This document shows positions 40,381 through 48,248 of a stretch of DNA of 64,000 nt, piece after piece. The position numbers and the translations under genes were made by a program. The notes under the pieces are model-generated. The model was not told the DNA's origin, did not search any database, and saw only the letters and a list, made by a program, of their open reading frames with translations. The stretch is from Pseudoxanthomonas composti. GTDB taxonomy: Bacteria > Pseudomonadota > Gammaproteobacteria > Xanthomonadales > Xanthomonadaceae. How positions within the stretch are numbered: position 1 is the first letter of the stretch; each line of letters begins with the position of its first letter. Location of the stretch: assembly GCF_004122095.1 (NCBI RefSeq), contig NZ_SAWZ01000007.1, forward strand, positions 140,689-204,688, in the 5' to 3' direction.

Positions 40381-40411
40381 GCGGCCCGCTCCTGATAACG
40401 GAGCGGGCCGC
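40381..40411. terminator. Bidirectional hairpin between convergent genes
   Basis: GCGGCCCGCTCC and its exact inverse GGAGCGGGCCGC (12-base arms, 7-base loop TGATAAC) lie between the secreted-protein gene and the GH2 gene. There is no T-run, but the position and strength fit a shared transcription boundary. Confidence 0.65.
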
Positions 40412-40418
40412 GGCGCGC

Positions 40419-42425
40419 TCACTTGCCGCGCTTCTTGGCGTCGGCCTTCTCGCCGTGATCGAACAGCGGCGCATGCACCTTGTAGAACGCCGCGGCGGGG
40501 ATCTTGCTGACCTCACGGTCATAGGTCAGCAGGCCGTTGATCTCCCCTTCCACGTCGGTGGTCTGCGTGTACACCGCCGCACTCAGCCCGACCTCGCGCG
40601 CCTGGCGGATGACCTCGGTGTACTTGCGCTGGTAGCGGGCCAGGTAGTCGTCCTTGTCCTTGGCGGTCTGGTAGCCCCAGTTGCGATTGGCAGGGAACCA
40701 CAGGTGTCCTTCGACCGGCAGGCCGATGCCGCCGAACTCACCCATGACGATGGCGCGATGGGTCTGCCGCGTCGGCACATGCGGGACGTCCTCGTAGGTG
40801 TGGATGTCGAACATGTCCGAGCCCGCGTCGCCGGTATCCAGCCAGCCGCTGACCTTGTTGACAGTGCGGCTCGGGTCCAGCTCCTTGACCGCCTTGGCCA
40901 GGCGCGTGGAAGCGTACTGCCCCCAACCTTCGTTGTTGACCACCCAGGTGACGATGGAGGGATGGTTGCGCAGGTCGCTGATCATGCGCAGCAGCTCGTA
41001 TTCGAACTCGTCGGACACGCGCGTGGGGAACAGCACCTCGTCGTTGGACTTCATCCGCACGAACTGGTCCAGGCTGTTGTCCTCTTCGCCCGAGGGCATG
41101 TCCTGCCAGATCATGATGCCCATCTTGTCGGCCAGGTGGTAATACTGGGCCGGCTCGACCTTGATGTGCTTGCGCAGCATGTTGAAGCCGGACTTCTTGA
41201 GGAAGTCGATCTCGAAGGCCATCGCCTCCTCCGACGGCGGGGTCAGCAGGCCATCGGGCCACCAGCCCTGGTCCAGCGTGCCGTTCTGGAAGACCGGCTG
41301 GTTGTTGAGCAGCAGCACCGGCTGGCCGGGAATCCGCCCCTTGCCCAGCGAGCTCTTGCGCATGGCGAAGTAGCTTCGCACGGTATCGACCGGCTTACCC
41401 TGCACCTGGGCCTTGGCATAGGTCTGCGCTTCGATCTCGGTGATCAGTGAATCGTCGCGCTCGCCATTGGGGCGGTGCTGCGAGGCATTGGCCTGGTCGA
41501 ACGGCTTGGCCACCTTCACCAGCTCGACATCCAGGTCGTAGAGGAACGGGTTGTCCGGCGTCCACAGCCTGGCATCTGGCACTGGCAGGCGCGTGCGGCG
41601 ATTGGCGCGGATCAGCTTGGTGGACACGACCTTGCCGCCAGCCCTGGCGGTGATGCGCACGGCGTCGTCATCGTCGGCGCTGCGGTTGAGCGCGACCTCC
41701 ACGTCCAGCATGCCGGCATCGATGTCCGGGGTGACGTTGACGTTCTCGATGTGCAGCTTCGGGACCGGCTCCAGCCACACGGTCTGCCAGATACCGCTAA
41801 CGGGCGTGTACCAGATGCTGCGCGGATTGAGCTGCTGCTTGCCACGCGGCTGCGGGCCATCGGAGGTCGGGTCGGTGACCTGCACGACGACCTCGTTCTC
41901 GCCTGACTTCAGGTAGTCGGTGATGTCGAAGAAGAAGGTGTCCGAGCCGCCCCGGTGGGAGCCCACCACGCCGCCGTTGACCAGCACGTGGGCCTCGTAA
42001 TCCACCGCGCCGAAATTCAGCAGCACGCGCTGGCCCGCCCACTCGGCGGGGATGGTGAAGGTGCGGCGATACCACAGGCGATCGTTCGGCGTGACCGCGC
42101 GGGCCACGCCCGAGAGCCTGGACTCTGCCGCGAACGGCACCAGGATCTTGCCATCCATGCTGTCGGGCTGGCCTTGCGTCTTGGGCCGGATGGCGTAGTC
42201 CCACTGCCCATTGAGGTTCTGCCACTGCGCGCGCTGCATCTGCGGGCGCGGATAGCTGCGCCAGGCGTTGTCTGGCGTCACCGCCTTGCCCCAGCGGGTG
42301 ATCAGGTCGCTAGTGTAAACATGGCCCTGCTTTGCACCGGCAACGTCCTGCGACCAGGCATGCGGTGCAAGCGCGAGCAGTGAAGCGGCGAGTGCGAACG
42401 AAAGGGCGTTGGCCTTGAGCGTCAT
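40419..42425 (-). CDS. Secreted glycoside hydrolase family 2 enzyme
   Basis: A 668-residue GH2 enzyme with a signal peptide (MTLKANALSFALAASLLALA...AWSQ) from the ATG at 42425. It has the GH2 order: sugar-binding jelly-roll (LWYRRTFTIPAEWAGQRVLLN, then HVLVNGGVVGSHRGG), immunoglobulin-like domain, and TIM barrel. The acid/base is about E499 (NNEGWGQ) and the nucleophile about E563 (MGEFGG). The motif LRKHIKVEPAQYYHLADKMG is typical of the beta-galactosidase/beta-glucuronidase branch, but exact sugar specificity cannot be set. It lies next to two mannosidase genes on the same strand but separated by 450 bases with a REP-like palindrome. Confidence 0.9.
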   Translation of the reverse strand: MTLKANALSFALAASLLALAPHAWSQDVAGAKQGHVYTSDLITRWGKAVTPDNAWRSYPRPQMQRAQWQNLNGQWDYAIRPKTQGQPDSMDGKILVPFAAESRLSGVARAVTPNDRLWYRRTFTIPAEWAGQRVLLNFGAVDYEAHVLVNGGVVGSHRGGSDTFFFDITDYLKSGENEVVVQVTDPTSDGPQPRGKQQLNPRSIWYTPVSGIWQTVWLEPVPKLHIENVNVTPDIDAGMLDVEVALNRSADDDDAVRITARAGGKVVSTKLIRANRRTRLPVPDARLWTPDNPFLYDLDVELVKVAKPFDQANASQHRPNGERDDSLITEIEAQTYAKAQVQGKPVDTVRSYFAMRKSSLGKGRIPGQPVLLLNNQPVFQNGTLDQGWWPDGLLTPPSEEAMAFEIDFLKKSGFNMLRKHIKVEPAQYYHLADKMGIMIWQDMPSGEEDNSLDQFVRMKSNDEVLFPTRVSDEFEYELLRMISDLRNHPSIVTWVVNNEGWGQYASTRLAKAVKELDPSRTVNKVSGWLDTGDAGSDMFDIHTYEDVPHVPTRQTHRAIVMGEFGGIGLPVEGHLWFPANRNWGYQTAKDKDDYLARYQRKYTEVIRQAREVGLSAAVYTQTTDVEGEINGLLTYDREVSKIPAAAFYKVHAPLFDHGEKADAKKRGK

Positions 42426-42875
42426 GGTCCCGAATCCTTCTGAGGGCGAGACGGCCACGGCAGGCGCACTCGCATTGGGCTGATTGGACTGCCCCGAAAC
42501 GACGGAAGGTGCGACGACAGACGCGTGACCTTGCATACGAAGCGCGACAGATGGCCTGTATAGCGCGACCCTTAATGTCTGACAATATGACGAATGGCGA
42601 AAGCGGCTACCGCGATGGCGGAAACCGGCGTCTTGATCGACAGACTCGCGCACGCGAAGTACAGCATGCGCTCTAACGCACCGCGCACTTGCCAGCGCTC
42701 AGCTTGTTGAACCTCGAACAGCTCGCATCCTGTGGGAGCGGCTTCAGCCGCGAAGGGGCTTTCACGGGAAGGCCCCTTCGGCGGCTGATGGCCCTAGGTC
42801 ACCCAGAGCCGCTCCCACAAGGCCAGGTGGCATGGGCTCACCCGCTCGGCTGGAGTCCAGCTGTTCGTGGTGCAC
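42426..42875. repeat. Spacer with a REP-like palindrome (42729-42822)
   Basis: The 450-base spacer between the two GH2 genes holds no supported gene. From 42729 to 42822 lies an element starting CCTGTGGGAGCGGCTTCAGC and ending GAGCCGCTCCCACAAGG, with an inner GAAGGGGCT/GGCCCCTTC pair. It is probably the boundary after the mannosidase operon. The right part of 42426-42700 should hold the promoter of the 40419-42425 gene; a TATAGCG-like -10 is at about 42558. Confidence 0.7.
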
Positions 42876-45515
42876 TTACCTCGTCCCGCGCTGCCCCGCA
42901 TCGGCCAGCGACTGCACGCGCAAGGCCTGCTTGAGGTCCTGCAAGCTGGCGCTGCCGCGCAGCCGCAGCACGCGCTGCTCACCGGCAAGCAGGTCGAAGG
43001 CATTGTCCTCCGGCACCACGTCCAGCGCACCGAAGTCGATCCACACCGCGCGCGCGAACTTGGCGCTGCGCAGGGTCAGCACGAAACCCTCGCCATCGGC
43101 CGCGATGGTCGAGGCGATCGATGTCGCCGGCAGCTGCAATTGCTTGGCCGCATCGAAGTAGACCACGCGCCGCGCCAGCGACTGCTGGCCGTCCATCAGC
43201 TCGAACACCGCCAGCGTGCGCCGCGGGTCGGCGCCCTTGAGCAGTTGTGCATCGCTGAACTGCGCGACCTGCATGGCCGATTGCGCCGCAAGCTGGACCT
43301 CATGCCGCTGCTCGCGCAGCACGCGTCCATCGACATCCATCACCCGCAGCCGCCATTGCAGCGGCAGTGCGGTATCGCGGTCGGACAGCAGGGTCAGCCG
43401 GGTCACGCCCTCGCTGCGCAGCGCCGCCACCGCCAGATCGGCGAAGAAGCGCCGCGCATGGAAATGCAGCGCCTTCCAGCGGCCACGGTAGTCCACGCTG
43501 GACCACGAAGCGCCCTGCCAGACATCGTTAAGCTGCCAGTACAGCGAGCCCATCGTGTACGGCCGCGAAGCGCGGTGGTGCAGCGCCGCCAGCTCGATGC
43601 CGTCGGCCTGCATCACCTGGCTCAGGTAGACGAAATCGGCGAAGTCGCGCGGCGTGCCGTACTCGCGCTCGATGTAGTGCAGCAGGCGCGTGTTGCCCTC
43701 GCCGGCCATGAACTTCTGGTGGGCGCGGATGACCGGCCCGTCGATGCGCTGCTCCTCGGGCGTGGCGAACTCGTCCACCGTGCGCAGCGAGGGCCAGGCC
43801 TGCAGTCCGTACTCGGACATGAAGCGCGGCGTCTGCAGCAGGTAGGCCTCCGCCGGCAGCGCCGGGTTGCCCCAGACTTCCCAGTAGTGCTTGTCGCCGC
43901 GTGTGGAATCGTTGGCCTTGGTGTCCAGGTCATTGCTGGGCGAACTGGCCCAGTACGGCACGCCCAGCGCCTCATCGGCCACCACCTTGCGCAGGTCCTG
44001 GCCGAACAGCGCCACGTAACCGTCCCACACCGTCTTGGCGAATGCCGGATCGGCCGCCTCGAGCTTGCTGCCGTGGCCCCAGTCCTTCCATGCGGTTTCT
44101 TCTTCGTTGTTGCCGCACCACAGCACGATGCTGGGGTGATGGCGCAGCCGACGGATGTTGTCGCGCGCCTCGGCCACCACGTTGGCGCGGAAGGCCGGGT
44201 CGTAGCCCGGCTGCATGCCACCGCCGAACATGAAGTCCTGCCAGACCATCAGGCCCAGCTCATCGGTCAGGTCGAAGAACGCCTCGTCCTCGTAGTAGCC
44301 GCCGCCCCAGTTGCGCACCATGTTCATGTTGGCATCGCGCGCGGCCTGCAGGTCGCGCCGCAGGCGCTCGCGGGTCACGCGCGAAGGAAACGCGTCGAAG
44401 GGAATGACGTTGGCGCCCTTGGCGAAAATCGGCTTGCCGTTGACCACGAAGGCAAAGCCCTGTCCGCCTTTGGCGTCTGACTCGCGCTGCAAGGCCACGG
44501 TGCGCAGGCCGATGCGGCGCTCAAGCGTGTCGGTGCCCTCGTCACCGGCGACCCGCGCGCGCACTGTGTAGCGTGCCTGCTCGCCGTGCCCGGCCGGCCA
44601 CCAACGGCGGGGCGACTGGATGCGCACCGGCAGACTGATCTCGCCCGTGCCCGGGGCTGAGAGGGTCTGCGTGGCGGTATGCACACGCTTGCCGTCCGGG
44701 TCCAATATCTCCAGCGCAACCTGCAGCGCCTGGTTGGCGTCGCGCTCAACCTCCAGGTCCACCTCCAGCTGCGCGGCATTCGCGTCCAGCGCGCGCGTGT
44801 TGACCACGATATCGCGCAGGCGCGGCCCACTCCAGGTCTCCAGCCGCACCGCCCGCCAGATGCCGGCGGTGACGTAACGCGGGCCCCAATCCCAACCGAA
44901 GTGATAGCCCGGCTTGCGCACGAAGTTGCCGACCATGGCATCGGCCGGTTCGTCGCCGTAAGGCGAGGGATAGTTGCCGGCGATCTTGTGCGGCATGGCC
45001 TGCACCTTGGGCAGCAAGGTGCGGATCGGCGAGCGGAACACCACGCGCAGGGCGTTGTCCTTGGCCTTCAGACGGCCTTGTACCGGCACGCGCCAGGTGC
45101 GGTGGCTGTTGTCGGCCTGCAGCAGCGGCTTGCCGTTGAGCGTGACCTCGGCGAACGTGTCCAGGCCTTCGAACACCAGCTCGGCATGCGCCTTGGCCAG
45201 CGTGTCCGCATCCAGGTCGAAGCGGGTCTCGTATTCCCAGGCGCCCAGCCCGATCCACTGCAGGCCGGCCTCGGCCGCCCCGACATAGGGGTCGGGGATC
45301 AGCGCATTGGCCAGCAGGTCGGTGTGCACCGTGCCCGGCACCTGCGCCGCATGCCATTGCGTGGCCTGGCGATGCTCGGCCGCCTGCGCATCGTCGGGCA
45401 GCAGGCGAAAGCGCCAGCCCTCGTGCAGCGCACGCAGCTGCGGCGCGGCCAGGGACGCCGCGCTGCACACGAGCAGCGCGAGGAAGGTGCAGCAGCGTGC
45501 CGCCGCGCCGCGCAT
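42876..45515 (-). CDS. Secreted beta-mannosidase, glycoside hydrolase family 2
   Basis: An 879-residue enzyme with a signal peptide (MRGAAARCCTFLALLVCSAASLAAPQ). The beta-mannosidase branch of GH2 is shown by the N-terminal W-rich start (LHEGWRFRLLPDDA), PHKIAGNYPSPYGDE, FGWDWGPRYVTAGIW and VRNWGGGYYEDEAFFDLTDE. The acid/base is about E471 (WCGNNEEE) and the nucleophile about E568 (FMSEYGLQ). The function is removal of beta-linked mannose, for example from N-glycan cores or mannan. It starts 32 bases after the GH92 stop and forms an operon with it. Confidence 0.93.
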   Translation of the reverse strand: MRGAAARCCTFLALLVCSAASLAAPQLRALHEGWRFRLLPDDAQAAEHRQATQWHAAQVPGTVHTDLLANALIPDPYVGAAEAGLQWIGLGAWEYETRFDLDADTLAKAHAELVFEGLDTFAEVTLNGKPLLQADNSHRTWRVPVQGRLKAKDNALRVVFRSPIRTLLPKVQAMPHKIAGNYPSPYGDEPADAMVGNFVRKPGYHFGWDWGPRYVTAGIWRAVRLETWSGPRLRDIVVNTRALDANAAQLEVDLEVERDANQALQVALEILDPDGKRVHTATQTLSAPGTGEISLPVRIQSPRRWWPAGHGEQARYTVRARVAGDEGTDTLERRIGLRTVALQRESDAKGGQGFAFVVNGKPIFAKGANVIPFDAFPSRVTRERLRRDLQAARDANMNMVRNWGGGYYEDEAFFDLTDELGLMVWQDFMFGGGMQPGYDPAFRANVVAEARDNIRRLRHHPSIVLWCGNNEEETAWKDWGHGSKLEAADPAFAKTVWDGYVALFGQDLRKVVADEALGVPYWASSPSNDLDTKANDSTRGDKHYWEVWGNPALPAEAYLLQTPRFMSEYGLQAWPSLRTVDEFATPEEQRIDGPVIRAHQKFMAGEGNTRLLHYIEREYGTPRDFADFVYLSQVMQADGIELAALHHRASRPYTMGSLYWQLNDVWQGASWSSVDYRGRWKALHFHARRFFADLAVAALRSEGVTRLTLLSDRDTALPLQWRLRVMDVDGRVLREQRHEVQLAAQSAMQVAQFSDAQLLKGADPRRTLAVFELMDGQQSLARRVVYFDAAKQLQLPATSIASTIAADGEGFVLTLRSAKFARAVWIDFGALDVVPEDNAFDLLAGEQRVLRLRGSASLQDLKQALRVQSLADAGQRGTR

Positions 45516-45546
45516 CAGGCGCTCCTGATCCAGGCCAGCCCCGTGC

Positions 45547-48009
45547 TCATCGGGCGGCCCAGTCCAGGCGCGCCCCGTCCACGGCGCAGGCGCCGGCCGG
45601 CAGATCCTGCGCGCGCGTGCCCCAGCCCTGCTCCGGTGCGGTGCTGGTCAGGTCGAAGCGCAACGTGCCGCCCTGCTGCAGCTGCTCCCAATCCAGCCAG
45701 ACCTGCGCGTGCGACTTGCCGTCCACGTGCACACCGTCGACGAAGCGCGGCTGGCCATCGCCGGCGCCGGGCGCCTCGATGCGCAGGCGCTTGCCGTTGG
45801 CCAGGGCGATGTCCACCCGTGCGAAACGCGGCGCGTGCAGCAGGAACTGACCGGTGCCCGGCACCGCCGGATACAGGCCCATCGCGCTGAACAGATACCA
45901 GGCCGACATGGTGCCCAGGTCGTCGTTGCCGGTGACGCCGTTGGGCGCATTGGTGAACAGGGTCTGCGCGGCGTTGAGCACCGTGGCGGTCTTCCACGGC
46001 TGGCCGATCAGCGTGTACATCCAGGGCGCGTGCAGGTCCGGTTCGTTGTTGGGGTTGTAGCGGTACTGGTTGTAGTAGCTGTACGGGCCGACCACCCACT
46101 CCTTGCGCGCGGCGTGCGCCGGATCGGCCACCAGGGCGTCATAGGCGAAGAACATGTCCAGGCGACGTGCGGCCTGGTCGCGGCCGTGCATGGCTTCCAC
46201 CAACCCCGGCACGTCCTGCTGCGCCAGCCACTGGTACTGCCAGGCCGTGCCTTCGTGGAAGCCGTGCTGCGAGCGCGGGCTGTAGTGGTCGTTGTTGGGC
46301 ACGTACCACTGGCCATCGTCGGTGCGCGCACGCGGGAAGCCGGTGAAACCTGCCTCCTCGTCCTTCACGTCCGGGTCCCAGATCTTGTGCCAGTTGCGGC
46401 CACGGGTGCGCAGGGTCGCCGCATCCTCGGCATGACCCAGCGCGCCGGCCATCTGCGCCAGCGAGCAGTCGGCCAGGGCGTATTCCAGCGTGGCCGAGCC
46501 GCCGTGGTGCGGATCCACGTCCATGCCCTTGGACGGGAAGGTCAGGTCGTACTGGACGAAGCCATCCTTGAGGTAGCGCGCATTGCCCGAACGCCCGCCC
46601 ATGCGCGAATCCAGCTTGGGCATGCTGAAGGCGTTCTCGCGCAGCGCCGCATAGGCCTCGGACTCACGCCCCTTCAGCGCGCCGAACCGCCACAGGTCCA
46701 CCAGGAACGGGGTGGCCGGGTCGCCGGTCATGATGTTGGTCTCGTAGTTGGCATAGCCCCAGCGCGGCAGCCAGCCACCCTGCTCGCGGATGGCCAGCAT
46801 CGTGCGCGCGATGTCCGCCGCTTCCTTGGGGCGCAGCAGCGCCAGCAGCTGGTTCTGCGAGCGGTAGGTATCCCACAGCGAGAAGTACTCGTAGTAGGTC
46901 CAGCCATCGGCGGTATGGATCTTGTCGTCGTAGCCGCGGTAGCGGCCATCGACGTCACTGCCGGTCATGGGCTGCAGCAGCGCGTGGTACAGCGCGGTGT
47001 AGAACACGGCGCGGTCGTCCTTGCCGGCGCCCTGCACCTGGACGTCCTTCAGCTCCTTGTTCCAGTCGGCCTGCGCAAGCTTGCGCATGGCATCGAAGCC
47101 CAGCAGCTTGCCGCCCTGCATGCCATCGGCGCGCAGGTTGGCGCGGGCGCCTTCGATATCCACGTGCGAGATCGCCGAGACCACGGTCACCTCGCGCTGC
47201 TTGTTCAGCGCGAAGGTCAGCCATGCGCCGTTGGGCTTGGTGTGGCCCTGCATGCTGTGGCGGCCATTGGGCACGCCGCCTTCCTCGCCCCACACGCCGT
47301 GCGCGGTGAAGGGCTGGTCGAACTCCAGGCGGAACCAGGTGGTGTACTCGTGGCCACCGCAGAAGCTCTGGGTGGTGACACGGCCTTCCACCACGCGGTC
47401 GCCAACGATCTCCACGCTGCTGCCGATCACTCCGTGGCGCTCGTTGGCCTGGGCCACGTTGACCAGCACCTGGCCCTCGCTGGTGCCCGGCGCGAAGGTG
47501 TAGCGCTCGGCCGCCGCGCGGGTCTGCGCGGTGGCTTCGGCCTGGATGCCGCCGTAATCGGTCAGCTTTACGCGGTAATAGCCGGCCTGGCCGACTTCGC
47601 CGTCGTGGGTATAGGCCGAGGCATAGCTACGATGGTCGAAGCGCTTCGGGTCGCCGGTGTCGAAGTCCGCGCCGGGGCCGATCTTGCCGGTCACCGGCAG
47701 CACCGACACCTGCCCGCCCTGCTCCCAGCAACCGGCGCCGGAAATGAAGGAGTGTCCGAAGCCGCGGATCTTGGGGTCGTCGTAGCGCCAGCCCGAGTAG
47801 TGCGAGCCGATGGGGCTGACCTGGATCAGGCCGAAAGGCGCCGAAGCACCGGGGAAGGTGTTGCCGTCATCCTTGCTGCCGATGAAGGTGTTGACCTCGC
47901 TGGCCAGCGAAGCGGCAGCGGCGTGCGCGTCGTGGGCGGACAGCGTGCCACCGACCAGAACGGTGGCAGCCAGGGGGAGCAGGAGCGATCGCATCATCGA
48001 AACATCCAT
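45547..48009 (-). CDS. Secreted GH92 family alpha-mannosidase
   Basis: An 820-residue GH92 exo-alpha-mannosidase with a signal peptide (SLLLPLAATVLVGGTLSAHDAHA). The family signatures are present: NTFIGSKDDGNTFPGASAPFG, SHTDIEG-like SHVDIEGAR, the FSLWDTYRSQNQLL segment, GGSATLEYALADC, and GNDDLGTMSAWYLFSAMGLYP near the C-terminus. GH92 enzymes are calcium-dependent and remove alpha-1,2 (sometimes other) mannose. The start is ambiguous between 48009 and 47997 (MMRS). With the downstream beta-mannosidase it would process mannose-rich N-glycans, as in Xanthomonas glycan loci. Confidence 0.95.
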   Translation of the reverse strand: MDVSMMRSLLLPLAATVLVGGTLSAHDAHAAAASLASEVNTFIGSKDDGNTFPGASAPFGLIQVSPIGSHYSGWRYDDPKIRGFGHSFISGAGCWEQGGQVSVLPVTGKIGPGADFDTGDPKRFDHRSYASAYTHDGEVGQAGYYRVKLTDYGGIQAEATAQTRAAAERYTFAPGTSEGQVLVNVAQANERHGVIGSSVEIVGDRVVEGRVTTQSFCGGHEYTTWFRLEFDQPFTAHGVWGEEGGVPNGRHSMQGHTKPNGAWLTFALNKQREVTVVSAISHVDIEGARANLRADGMQGGKLLGFDAMRKLAQADWNKELKDVQVQGAGKDDRAVFYTALYHALLQPMTGSDVDGRYRGYDDKIHTADGWTYYEYFSLWDTYRSQNQLLALLRPKEAADIARTMLAIREQGGWLPRWGYANYETNIMTGDPATPFLVDLWRFGALKGRESEAYAALRENAFSMPKLDSRMGGRSGNARYLKDGFVQYDLTFPSKGMDVDPHHGGSATLEYALADCSLAQMAGALGHAEDAATLRTRGRNWHKIWDPDVKDEEAGFTGFPRARTDDGQWYVPNNDHYSPRSQHGFHEGTAWQYQWLAQQDVPGLVEAMHGRDQAARRLDMFFAYDALVADPAHAARKEWVVGPYSYYNQYRYNPNNEPDLHAPWMYTLIGQPWKTATVLNAAQTLFTNAPNGVTGNDDLGTMSAWYLFSAMGLYPAVPGTGQFLLHAPRFARVDIALANGKRLRIEAPGAGDGQPRFVDGVHVDGKSHAQVWLDWEQLQQGGTLRFDLTSTAPEQGWGTRAQDLPAGACAVDGARLDWAAR

Positions 48010-48168
48010 CCGGTGTGTGCAGTGGACAGCGGCATCCGACGCAGCGCGCGAGGCACGGATTCGTCGGATTCCCCGATTTGTAACGATTTAAATTCATCAC
48101 AACTCGGGCAATCGCGCATCGTGCAACGCAACATCGCCTACCCTGCCCGGCCTGCGGCATCCACAACG

Positions 48169-48192
48169 AAAAACCCCGCCGGAGCGGGGTTT
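48169..48192 (-). terminator. Rho-independent terminator between GH92 upstream region and the permease gene
   Basis: On the minus strand AAACCCCGC, loop TCCG, GCGGGGTTTTT forms a hairpin followed by a T-run. It lies 57 bases after the stop of the YbbP-like permease gene and so terminates that operon. Confidence 0.85.
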
Positions 48193-48248
48193 ATGCGATT
48201 CAAGCAAGCGCGGAACACCCGAGGATGCCGCCCCTGCCCAGGGCCTGG

